DNA of 64,000 bases. Origin: Marinimicrobium alkaliphilum (GTDB taxonomy: Bacteria > Pseudomonadota > Gammaproteobacteria > Pseudomonadales > Cellvibrionaceae). A program made the translations under genes and the position numbers. Position 1 is the first letter of the stretch, and each line of letters opens with the position of its first letter. Under the pieces are notes generated by a model. It was given only the letters and a program-made list of their open reading frames with translations. It did no database searches and was not told the origin of the DNA. The DNA is taken from the NCBI RefSeq assembly GCF_003259155.1, contig NZ_QGMQ01000001.1, forward strand, positions 711,394-775,393, read 5' to 3'. Below are positions 9,582 through 20,394 of the stretch, piece after piece.

Positions 9582-9669
9582 ACAATTTTATCGGCCCCGG
9601 GGAATTTTTTCCCACCTCGGGGCTCTGAATCCGTAGCAACTCCCAATAATAAGCACGGATTCGGGCCTT

Positions 9670-10131
9670 ATGAAACTTCTCAACGCGTTATTGATCTGCC
9701 TTTGGGCACTGCTCGCAGCAGGTTGTCAGGCCGAAGCGCAGCGTGCCACCAGTTTGCCCCCCATTCTCTCCGAGCCCGCCAGCAGCGCTGAGTTGCAGGC
9801 TGTGGTGTGGCGCGTGACCCGCATCGGTGATTCGCCTGTGGTTCAGAACAGTCCTGCGCGGATTCAGTTTTCCGACAATGGCAAGGTCAACGGCAATGCC
9901 AGCTGCAACCGGTTTTTTGGTGAGTATGAGCACGCCCAGGGCAAGCTGCGCCTGCTCGGGCCGCCAGGCGCCACCAAAATGATGTGCTTGCCGCATCTGA
10001 TGACACAGGAAACCCAGGTCCTTGAAAGTCTGATTCAGGTTGACCGCGCCGAGGTCAAGGCGGGCCAACTGCTGTTGCTTGATGAAGCCGATCGGGTTCT
10101 GCTGCGCGCGGTACCCGATCAGTCGTCCTGA
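9670..10131 (+). CDS. META-domain lipoprotein (HslJ-like)
   Basis: A 153-aa predicted lipoprotein. The signal peptide ends in the lipobox LLAAGC with Cys19. One META domain follows (about 40-145): WRVTRIG, then GNASCNRFFGEYE and KMMCLPHLMTQETQ. These are the typical motifs of the META/HslJ family, whose E. coli member is heat-induced and linked to novobiocin resistance. The domain's molecular role is not known. It is a single gene after ffh, facing a second small lipoprotein gene on the other strand. Confidence 0.82.
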   Translation: MKLLNALLICLWALLAAGCQAEAQRATSLPPILSEPASSAELQAVVWRVTRIGDSPVVQNSPARIQFSDNGKVNGNASCNRFFGEYEHAQGKLRLLGPPGATKMMCLPHLMTQETQVLESLIQVDRAEVKAGQLLLLDEADRVLLRAVPDQSS

Positions 10132-10138
10132 GCGGCTG

Positions 10139-10495
10139 TCAGGTCTCCGGGGTTCCCAGGTCGTCCGGGCATTCATCGTCCACATGACCGACCACCTCGT
10201 CCAACCCGCAGGCTGAGCAGCTGTTGCCCAGCGTTCGATATTGGAAGGGGCTGCAGGGTGGCTCCAGACACGCCTTGTCATCTTCTACCAGGCCGCATAC
10301 CGGCTGGTAAATCATTGTGCACATTTCTGGCCGCGGACTCTCGCAGCGGGTAAAGCCGTTCTCGGTCCGGGTTTCCAGGTGTGCTACCCAAGCCTCGGTG
10401 TCGGGCTCATTGCCGGGGCTTTGGCAGGCACCGAGCAGAGCGATCACCGGCAGGAGTAAACAGGTGCGCCAAAAGGGGTTTGAAATCCGGATCAT
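10139..10495 (-). CDS. small Cys-rich Kazal-like lipoprotein
   Basis: A 118-aa predicted lipoprotein. ATG 10495 gives a signal peptide with lipobox LLGAC; a TTG at 10513 is an alternative start. The mature part is Cys-rich, with about eight cysteines after the lipid Cys, including CTMIYQPVCG, which resembles the C-x(n)-Y-x-P-V-C-G core of Kazal-type protease-inhibitor domains. PCSPFQYRTLGNSCSACG follows. Inference: a periplasmic or surface Kazal-like fold; inhibition of a protease is not shown. It ends 7 nt from the converging META-domain gene. Confidence 0.72.
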   Translation of the reverse strand: MIRISNPFWRTCLLLPVIALLGACQSPGNEPDTEAWVAHLETRTENGFTRCESPRPEMCTMIYQPVCGLVEDDKACLEPPCSPFQYRTLGNSCSACGLDEVVGHVDDECPDDLGTPET

Positions 10496-10629
10496 AGCGG
10501 GCTCGTGTGTCAACTGGCTGGTGCCGCGGCCGCGGCGTCAGGTCTAAACTTAGCAGGTGGCCCCGCGGTCGTCTATGTTAGTATGTAGCGTTTATTGTCA
10601 TCAGTTTGTAAAAAGCGAATGGAATTACT

Positions 10630-12318
10630 GTGAAAAAAAGACCGATTTATATCCCTTTTGCGGGGCCAGCGCTCCTTGAAGCGCCGCTCCTGAATAAAGG
10701 CAGCGCTTTCAGCCGCGCCGAACGTCAACAGTTCAATCTCGAAGGCTTGTTGCCCTATGCGATTGAGACTATCGATGAGCAGGAGGCGCGCGCTTACGAG
10801 CAGTTCCTGTCGTTCAAAACCGACATCGACAAGCACATATACCTGCGCAATATTCAGGACACCAATGAGACGCTGTATTTTCGGTTGGTGACCAAACACC
10901 TGCAGGAAGTGATGCCGCTGATTTACACCCCGACAGTGGGTCAGGCCTGTCAGCAGTTCTCGAAGATCTATCGGCGCAAACGCGGTTTGTTCATTACTCA
11001 CCCGGATCGTGATCGCATCGACGATATGCTGCAGAACGCGACTAAGCAGAACGTCAAAGTGATCGTGGTGACCGACGGCGAGCGCATTCTGGGCTTGGGC
11101 GACCAGGGTATCGGCGGTATGGGGATTCCCATCGGCAAGCTGGCTCTGTACACCGCGTGTGGCGGCATCAGCCCGGCTTACACCTTGCCGGTGGTATTGG
11201 ATGTGGGGACCAACAACCCGGACCTGATCGACGACCCCATGTATATGGGCTGGCGCCACGAGCGTATCAGTGGTGATGAGTACTACGATTTTGTCGATCA
11301 GTTTATTCAGGCGGTCAAGGTGCGCTGGCCGGACGCGCTGCTGCAGTTTGAGGACTTTGCTCAGGGTAATGCAACACCGCTGTTGGATCGTTACCGCGAT
11401 CAGCTCTGCTGCTTTAACGATGATATTCAGGGCACCGCAGCGGTTACCGTGGGCACGCTCCTGGCCGCGTGTCACGCCAAAGGCGAGCGCCTGGGTGATC
11501 AGCGCCTGGTGTTTGCCGGGGCGGGTTCCGCCGGCTGCGGTATCGCCGAGCAGGTGATCATGCATATGGTGGCTGAGGGCTTGAGCGATGCCGAGGCGCG
11601 TTCGCGCATTTATTTGCTTAACAGCCGTGGCCTGCTGACCACGAGCACCGACGGGGTGCGCAGTTTTCAGAAGCCGCTGTGTCGCACCGATGCCGAGGTG
11701 AAGAGCTGGACCTTGAGCAAGGCCGATGGCGGCATCGGTTTGCAGGACGTGGTGGCCAATGCCAAGCCCACGGTGCTGGTCGGTGTCTCTGGTCAGCCGG
11801 GTATGTTCAGTAAATCCGTTGTCGAAACCATGCAGCTGCATTGCGAGCGGCCGATCATTCTGCCTTTGTCTAACCCGACATCGCAGGTGGAGGCACAACC
11901 GGTCAACATTTTGCGTTGGACCAGCGGCAAAGCGATCGTGGCGACCGGTAGTCCCTTTGATCCGGTGGATATGGCCGGACAGCGGCACGAGATTGCCCAG
12001 TGCAACAACAGCTATATCTTCCCCGGCGTAGGTCTGGGTGTTGTAGCGGCGAAGGCCAAGCGTATCACCGACAAGATGATGATGGCCGCGAGTGAGGCGC
12101 TGGCGGCGCAGTCCCCCATGGTGCAAACCGGGGAGGGCGCGCTGTTGCCGCCGCTTAATGACATTCGTTCGGTGAGTAAAGCCATTGCCCGAGCGGTGTT
12201 TATTCAGGCCATGGAGGAGGGTGTGGCCCTGCCGGTGCCGGAGTCAGTCATCGATGAAGCCATCGAGCGCAACTTCTGGGAGCCTGAATACCGCGACTAC
12301 CGCCGGACGTCGTTTTAA
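10630..12318 (+). CDS. maeA: NAD-dependent malic enzyme
   Basis: Malic enzyme (562 aa) that decarboxylates malate to pyruvate with reduction of NAD(P)+. The N-terminal malic domain carries [13 protein letters not shown] (catalytic Tyr), [21 protein letters not shown] split as [10 protein letters not shown] and [11 protein letters not shown], and FEDFAQGNA. The Rossmann NAD domain begins at [14 protein letters not shown], and a LPLSNPTSQ motif follows. The ~560-residue length matches the large eukaryote-like or SfcA class. Coenzyme preference is inferred from this class. Translation starts at GTG 10630 with GGA upstream; [16 protein letters not shown] is a typical MaeA start. Confidence 0.94.
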   Translation: MKKRPIYIPFAGPALLEAPLLNKGSAFSRAERQQFNLEGLLPYAIETIDEQEARAYEQFLSFKTDIDKHIYLRNIQDTNETLYFRLVTKHLQEVMPLIYTPTVGQACQQFSKIYRRKRGLFITHPDRDRIDDMLQNATKQNVKVIVVTDGERILGLGDQGIGGMGIPIGKLALYTACGGISPAYTLPVVLDVGTNNPDLIDDPMYMGWRHERISGDEYYDFVDQFIQAVKVRWPDALLQFEDFAQGNATPLLDRYRDQLCCFNDDIQGTAAVTVGTLLAACHAKGERLGDQRLVFAGAGSAGCGIAEQVIMHMVAEGLSDAEARSRIYLLNSRGLLTTSTDGVRSFQKPLCRTDAEVKSWTLSKADGGIGLQDVVANAKPTVLVGVSGQPGMFSKSVVETMQLHCERPIILPLSNPTSQVEAQPVNILRWTSGKAIVATGSPFDPVDMAGQRHEIAQCNNSYIFPGVGLGVVAAKAKRITDKMMMAASEALAAQSPMVQTGEGALLPPLNDIRSVSKAIARAVFIQAMEEGVALPVPESVIDEAIERNFWEPEYRDYRRTSF

Positions 12319-12329
12319 CCGGCGCGCGC

Positions 12330-12857
12330 ATGGAGTATTCATCGACCCCAGCCGCGCCTGCGGACGGATCGCCCGAGCTGGGCGAGCGCTTGCGCAAGGT
12401 GCGCGAGCGCGCCGGCCTTTCTCAGCGTGAGCTGGCCCGGCGCGCGGGTGTCCCCAACAGCAGTGTGTCCAACATCGAGCAGGGTCGCGTCAGTCCCAGT
12501 GTCGATATGCTCAGCCGACTGTTGGCAGCGCTGCCCATGAGTCTGGCGCATTTTTTTTCTGATTCCCTGAGCGGTCCCGACTTTTTTGACCTGTCCGAGG
12601 CCAACCCCGACACGCTGTGCGGACCCGGTATCGAGCTGCGGCAGTTTGCGCCGGGCCAGGACTCGGGCGAATGCGTGGCGCGCTGGATGCCATCGGTGCT
12701 GGTCCTGGTGCTCGAGGGTGAGTTGCGCCTGAGCCTTGGGCAAACGGTGCGCACGCTCTCGGCTGGGCAGGGTGCACGTCTGTGGCCGGGTACCGCTTAC
12801 CGCTGTCTCAATGCGTCCGCCGAGCCTGCGCGGTTGCTGCTGATTCACCCTGGATAA
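12330..12857 (+). CDS. XRE-family regulator with cupin domain
   Basis: A 175-aa transcription regulator. An N-terminal helix-turn-helix (about 18-75) shows LGERLRKVRERAGLSQRELA and VSNIEQGRVSPSVDMLSRLL. A C-terminal cupin_2-like domain (about 100-172) has LVLEGELRLSLG and GARLWPGTAYRCLN. This is the layout of PuuR-like regulators that sense small metabolites. It begins 11 nt after maeA and is probably cotranscribed with it. It also lies just upstream of fadBA, so either could be a target. The ligand is unknown. Confidence 0.88.
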   Translation: MEYSSTPAAPADGSPELGERLRKVRERAGLSQRELARRAGVPNSSVSNIEQGRVSPSVDMLSRLLAALPMSLAHFFSDSLSGPDFFDLSEANPDTLCGPGIELRQFAPGQDSGECVARWMPSVLVLVLEGELRLSLGQTVRTLSAGQGARLWPGTAYRCLNASAEPARLLLIHPG

Positions 12858-12886
12858 TTTCCCTTCGTGCGCAAATTGCGGCTATG

Positions 12887-12917
12887 CTGTTAGGCAGAGC
12901 AACACTCTGTCTAACAG
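12887..12917. promoter_or_regulatory. dyad operator candidate before fadBA
   Basis: A 13-bp inverted repeat (12887-12899 with 12905-12917, one mismatch) around CAACA sits 31 nt upstream of the fadB ATG and overlaps a TATGCT -10-like hexamer. There is no T-run, so a repressor site is more likely than a terminator. A fatty-acid-responsive regulator is inferred from position only. Confidence 0.6.
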
Positions 12918-12948
12918 GCATTAACGCAGTTACTTAAAGAGGCGCGCA

Positions 12949-16307
<3,359 letters not shown>

Positions 16308-16513
16308 CGCTGAAACCCTCGCCAGGCCAGTGAAGCCGCCGCCTCGCCTGGGGTGGCGGTCACCGGCTTTTGTTGAACACCTCTCCTGACTGTGGCACAA
16401 TCTCCAGCCTCCAAACGCAGCTGACGCCACGATTTTGCAGAAAAATTCTGTAAAAACAGTAGCTTAGCCAGGTTTTATAACGGCAAATGCCGGCGCAAAA
16501 CGGTTTGATAAGA

Positions 16514-16598
<85 letters not shown>

Positions 16599-16679
16599 TA
16601 TTTATTCAGGTCTCGGCCCGAGCCGAGGCGGTAGATGCAACGACATCATTCGCATCATTCGAATAGTCACGAGGAAAAT

Positions 16680-17996
16680 ATGCAGGTTTCAATCGAAACA
16701 ACGTCTGGTCTGGAGCGTCGCCTGACCGTAGGAGTTCCCGCGGACCAGGTTGAGGGCGAGGTGCAGAAGCGCCTTCAGCAAGCGGCTAAAAACATCCGCA
16801 TCAACGGCTTCCGCAAGGGCAAAGTGCCCATGAAAGTCGTCAAGCAGCGTTACGGCGCCAGCGTCCGCCAGGAAGTGGTGGGCGAAGTGATCAGCCGGTC
16901 CTTCTACGAAGCCGTGCAGAAAGAGTCAGTCAAGCCGGCCGGCCAGCCCTCGATCGAACCCAAGCAGGTAGAAGAAGGCAAGGACCTGGAATACATCGCG
17001 ACCTTTGAGGTGTACCCGAGCGTTGAGCTGGGCGACTTCTCTGGCTACGAACTGACCCGGAAAACCGCCAAGGTGACCGAGGACGATATCGAAACCATGA
17101 TCGACGAGTTGCGCAGACACCAGGCGACCTGGAAAGCAGTTGAGCGCGCAGCGGCCGACGGCGATCAGGTCACCATCGACTTTGTCGGCCGTAAAGACGG
17201 CGAGGAGTTTGAGGGTGGTAAGGGCGAAGACCACAAGTTGGTTCTGGGCTCTGGCAGCATGATTCCCGGCTTCGAAGACGGCATTGTGGGCATGAAGGCC
17301 GGTGACGAGAAAGTGATCGAAGTGACCTTCCCCGAGGATTATCAGGCTGAGGAGCTGAAAGGCGCCAAAGCCGAGTTCACCATCAAGGTGAGCGAAGTGG
17401 CCGAGCAGGAGTTGCCGGAGCTGAACAAAGAGTTCTACGCCAAGTTCGGTATCGAAAAGGGCGGTAAGACCGCTTTCCGTAAAGAAGTGAAAGCCAATAT
17501 GGAGCGCGAGCTGAAAAACGCCCTGCGCGCTCAGGTCAAGACCCAGGTGATGGACAAACTGGTCGAGTCTCACGAGACCGATATCCCCAAGGCGTTGGTC
17601 GGTTCCGAGATCGAGAACCTGCGCAACCAGATGATGCAGCGTTTTGGCGGTCAGCAGCAGAACTTTGACGTCAAGTCCCTGCTGCCGGATACCATGTTTG
17701 AAGAAGAGGCCAAGCGTCGTGTAGCCTTGGGTCTGATCGTGGGCGAGATCATCAAGACCGCCGAGATCAAGCCGGATGCCGAGCGCGTGCGCGAGATGGT
17801 CGAAGAAATGGCTTCAACCTATCAGGATCCGCAAGAGGTGATCGACTATTACTACAGCAATCGCCAGATGCTGGGTAATATTGAGTCCGCCGCCCTGGAA
17901 GATCAGGTGGTGGAGTATATCGTCGAGAAAGCGAAAGTCACCGACGAAGAAAGCACCTACGAGGACGTGGTCAAGTCCAAGGCCCAGCAGGGTTAA
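16680..17996 (+). CDS. tig: trigger factor
   Basis: Ribosome-associated chaperone and peptidyl-prolyl isomerase (438 aa). The N-terminal ribosome-binding domain carries the GFRKGKVP signature (about residues 43-50). The FKBP-type domain (about 160-240) shows GDQVTIDFVGRKDGEEFEGG and MIPGFEDGIVGMKAGDEK, and the helical C-terminal chaperone domain follows. ATG 16680 gives MQVSIETTSGLERRLTV, the usual start, with a GAGG site 6 nt upstream. It heads the tig-clpP-clpX-lon quality-control cluster. Confidence 0.97.
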   Translation: MQVSIETTSGLERRLTVGVPADQVEGEVQKRLQQAAKNIRINGFRKGKVPMKVVKQRYGASVRQEVVGEVISRSFYEAVQKESVKPAGQPSIEPKQVEEGKDLEYIATFEVYPSVELGDFSGYELTRKTAKVTEDDIETMIDELRRHQATWKAVERAAADGDQVTIDFVGRKDGEEFEGGKGEDHKLVLGSGSMIPGFEDGIVGMKAGDEKVIEVTFPEDYQAEELKGAKAEFTIKVSEVAEQELPELNKEFYAKFGIEKGGKTAFRKEVKANMERELKNALRAQVKTQVMDKLVESHETDIPKALVGSEIENLRNQMMQRFGGQQQNFDVKSLLPDTMFEEEAKRRVALGLIVGEIIKTAEIKPDAERVREMVEEMASTYQDPQEVIDYYYSNRQMLGNIESAALEDQVVEYIVEKAKVTDEESTYEDVVKSKAQQG

Positions 17997-18019
17997 ATCT
18001 GACCGTTTTGGTCAAAAAT

Positions 18020-18043
18020 GCCGCGAAACGTCTGTTTCGCGGC
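18020..18043 (+). terminator. hairpin after tig
   Basis: A perfect 10-bp stem (18020-18029 with 18034-18043) around a GTCT loop lies 24 nt after the tig stop. Only a short mixed CATTTCC tail follows, so termination may be partial. Confidence 0.55.
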
Positions 18044-18184
18044 CATTTCCCGCCCCTGATCTTCCGTGAAACTGGCATAACGCTGATTCTCAGGTTAAGC
18101 TCTCCCCTAAAGCGATCCCAAACGAGGAGAACCACGTATCTGGTTACTCCTGATGACGAATTTGCACAAGGATAATTGATCAGT

Positions 18185-18823
18185 ATGGCGTATGATTCAT
18201 CTAATCAAGCTCCCGAGGTTTTCAATAGCGGCCTGATCCCGATGGTGGTTGAGCAGACTGCCCGCGGTGAGCGCTCCTACGATATCTATTCTCGCTTGCT
18301 CAAAGAGCGGGTGATCTTTCTGACCGGGCCGGTCGAAGATTACATGGCTAATGTGGTGGTGGCTCAGCTCCTGTTTCTGGAAGCTGAAAATCCGGACAAG
18401 GATATCCACCTGTACATCAATTCGCCGGGTGGTTCCGTGACCGCAGGAATGTCGATTTACGACACCATGCAGTTTATCAAGCCCGATGTCAGCACCATGT
18501 GTATCGGTCAGGCTTGCAGCATGGGGGCGTTTTTGCTGACCGCAGGCGCCAGCGGGAAGCGTTTTGCGCTGCCCAACTCCCGGGTGATGATTCATCAGCC
18601 CAGTGGTGGCGCTCAGGGCCAGGCATCGGATATTCATATTCATGCCCAGGAAATCCTGAAGATTCGCTCCCATCTCAATGAGCTGATGGCCTTCCACACG
18701 GGTCAGAGTCTCGAGAAGATCACTCTGGATACTGAGCGCGACAACTTCATGAGTGCGCAACAGGCCAGAGACTATGGTTTGGTGGACACCGTCGTAGAGA
18801 GCCGGGCAGCGGCGGCGAAATAG
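18185..18823 (+). CDS. clpP: ATP-dependent Clp protease proteolytic subunit
   Basis: Serine peptidase (212 aa) that forms the 14-subunit chamber of ClpXP and ClpAP. The catalytic triad is visible: Ser112 in GQACSMGAF, His137 in RVMIHQPS and Asp186 in [19 protein letters not shown] supplies the oxyanion region. ATG 18185 is chosen; a TTG at 18176 sits closer to the AAGGA sequence at ~18167 and would add three residues, so the exact start is open. clpX follows after 126 nt. Confidence 0.96.
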   Translation: MAYDSSNQAPEVFNSGLIPMVVEQTARGERSYDIYSRLLKERVIFLTGPVEDYMANVVVAQLLFLEAENPDKDIHLYINSPGGSVTAGMSIYDTMQFIKPDVSTMCIGQACSMGAFLLTAGASGKRFALPNSRVMIHQPSGGAQGQASDIHIHAQEILKIRSHLNELMAFHTGQSLEKITLDTERDNFMSAQQARDYGLVDTVVESRAAAAK

Positions 18824-18949
18824 CCCGCTCAAAGGTGAATGCGGGGGTGTCGGTGGCCGGTAAATCCGGATAAAATGGACACCAGTGCTTGAAAATACGG
18901 GTATAGGACACCATCTTGTACCCTGAATGTTTATGTTTGGAGTGGTTTA

Positions 18950-20251
18950 ATGACCGATCACACCAGTGATAGCGGCGATAAAAACGGCAAACTGCTGTAT
19001 TGCTCCTTCTGTGGCAAGAGCCAGCATGAAGTGCGCAAGCTGATTGCCGGGCCGTCGGTGTTTATTTGTGACGAATGTGTCGACCTGTGTAATGACATTA
19101 TTCGCGAAGAAATCCAGGAAAGCGCCAGTGAAGGTGGGCCCGATCGTCTGCCCAAACCTCACGAAATTGCCGCGATTCTGGATCAGTATGTTATTGGTCA
19201 GCGGCGCGCCAAAAAAGTCCTGGCGGTAGCGGTATACAACCACTACAAGCGCCTGCGCGGTATGGACAAAGCGAAGGGTAAAGATAAAGAGCCGGTGGAA
19301 CTGGGCAAAAGCAACATTCTGCTGGTCGGTCCCACCGGTAGCGGTAAAACCCTGCTTGCCGAGACCTTGGCGCGCCTGCTGGACGTGCCCTTTACCATTG
19401 CCGATGCCACCACCCTGACCGAAGCCGGTTATGTGGGTGAAGACGTTGAAAACATCATTCAGAAGCTTCTGCAGAAGTGTGATTACGACGTCGAAAAGGC
19501 CCAGCAAGGCATTGTTTATATTGATGAAATCGACAAAATTTCGCGCAAGTCTGACAACCCGTCAATCACGCGTGATGTGTCCGGGGAGGGCGTGCAGCAG
19601 GCACTGCTCAAACTGATCGAAGGCACCGTGGCTTCCGTACCCCCTCAGGGCGGGCGCAAGCATCCCCAGCAGGAATTCCTGCAGGTGGATACCGGGAGCA
19701 TCCTGTTCATTTGTGGCGGGGCTTTTGCCGGACTGGATAAGGTCATTCGTGAGCGCTCAGAAAAGGGTGGCATCGGTTTTGGCGCAGAAGTCAAAAGCAA
19801 GGATGAGAACCGTAATTTGGGCGACACCCTGCACGATCTGGAAGCCGAGGATTTGGTCCGGTATGGTCTGATCCCCGAGTTTGTGGGTCGCCTGCCGGTG
19901 ATTGCCACGTTGGATGAGCTGGATCAGGAAGCGCTGATCGAGATTTTGACGCAGCCCAAGAACGCGCTGACCAAGCAGTACGGTCGGTTGTTCGAGATGG
20001 AAGGCGTTGAAATCGACTTCCGGCCGGACGCGCTGCAGGCTGTGGCGCAAAAGGCGATGGATCGGAAAACCGGTGCTCGGGGTCTGCGCTCCATCCTGGA
20101 GGGCGTACTGCTTGAAACCATGTACCGCATCCCGTCCGAGGAAGGTGTCAACAAGGTGGTGATCGACGAGTCGGTGATCAAGGGTGAGTCGGAGCCGTTA
20201 TTGGTCTACGCCAGCAACGATAAGCCGGCCAAGGTCGCGAAAGAAGACTGA
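18950..20251 (+). CDS. clpX: ATP-dependent Clp protease ATP-binding subunit ClpX
   Basis: AAA+ unfoldase (433 aa) that recognises tagged substrates and feeds them to ClpP. The N-terminal zinc-binding domain shows [12 protein letters not shown] and [10 protein letters not shown] (four Cys). Walker A is [16 protein letters not shown] and Walker B is [10 protein letters not shown]. The pore loop [11 protein letters not shown] and a sensor 2 region [10 protein letters not shown] also follow the family. The length is normal. A strong terminator follows. Confidence 0.97.
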   Translation: MTDHTSDSGDKNGKLLYCSFCGKSQHEVRKLIAGPSVFICDECVDLCNDIIREEIQESASEGGPDRLPKPHEIAAILDQYVIGQRRAKKVLAVAVYNHYKRLRGMDKAKGKDKEPVELGKSNILLVGPTGSGKTLLAETLARLLDVPFTIADATTLTEAGYVGEDVENIIQKLLQKCDYDVEKAQQGIVYIDEIDKISRKSDNPSITRDVSGEGVQQALLKLIEGTVASVPPQGGRKHPQQEFLQVDTGSILFICGGAFAGLDKVIRERSEKGGIGFGAEVKSKDENRNLGDTLHDLEAEDLVRYGLIPEFVGRLPVIATLDELDQEALIEILTQPKNALTKQYGRLFEMEGVEIDFRPDALQAVAQKAMDRKTGARGLRSILEGVLLETMYRIPSEEGVNKVVIDESVIKGESEPLLVYASNDKPAKVAKED

Positions 20252-20288
20252 GCGATCAAACCCTGAGCCTTTTGGCCAGCGTGTGACC

Positions 20289-20324
20289 AAAGAGCGCCCC
20301 GCGGGGCGCTCTTTGCGTTTTTTT
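20289..20324 (+). terminator. Rho-independent terminator after clpX
   Basis: A perfect 12-bp palindromic stem (20289-20300 with 20303-20314) with a 2-nt centre is followed by GCG and seven T residues. It separates clpX from lon. Confidence 0.85.
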
Positions 20325-20335
20325 GGGCCTTTCAG

Positions 20336-20366
20336 CTTGTAATTCCCGCCTACTGCCCCCAATCTT
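20336..20366 (+). promoter_or_regulatory. sigma32-like (heat shock) promoter for lon
   Basis: CTTGTAA (20336-20342) and CCCCAATCTT (20357-20366) are separated by 14 nt. This resembles the heat-shock consensus CTTGAAA-N(11-15)-CCCCATNT and lies about 30 nt before the lon ATG. No good sigma70 pair is seen in this gap. Confidence 0.5.
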
Positions 20367-20394
20367 ATAGACATAGCGAAACGAGGGTTTATCA

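Noticed and set aside
9594..9623. Terminator hairpin after ffh
   Set aside because: A 6-bp stem (GCCCCG/CGGGGC) exists, but the T-run is inside the loop and no T-tract follows, so it was not called.
10573..12126. A 517-codon open frame on the minus strand
   Set aside because: It is antisense to maeA and its translation is a His/Gln-rich low-complexity product without motifs.
18061..18184. Heat-shock promoter before clpP
   Set aside because: A CCCCTAAA-like sequence occurs, but no CTTGAA-type partner lies at a proper distance.
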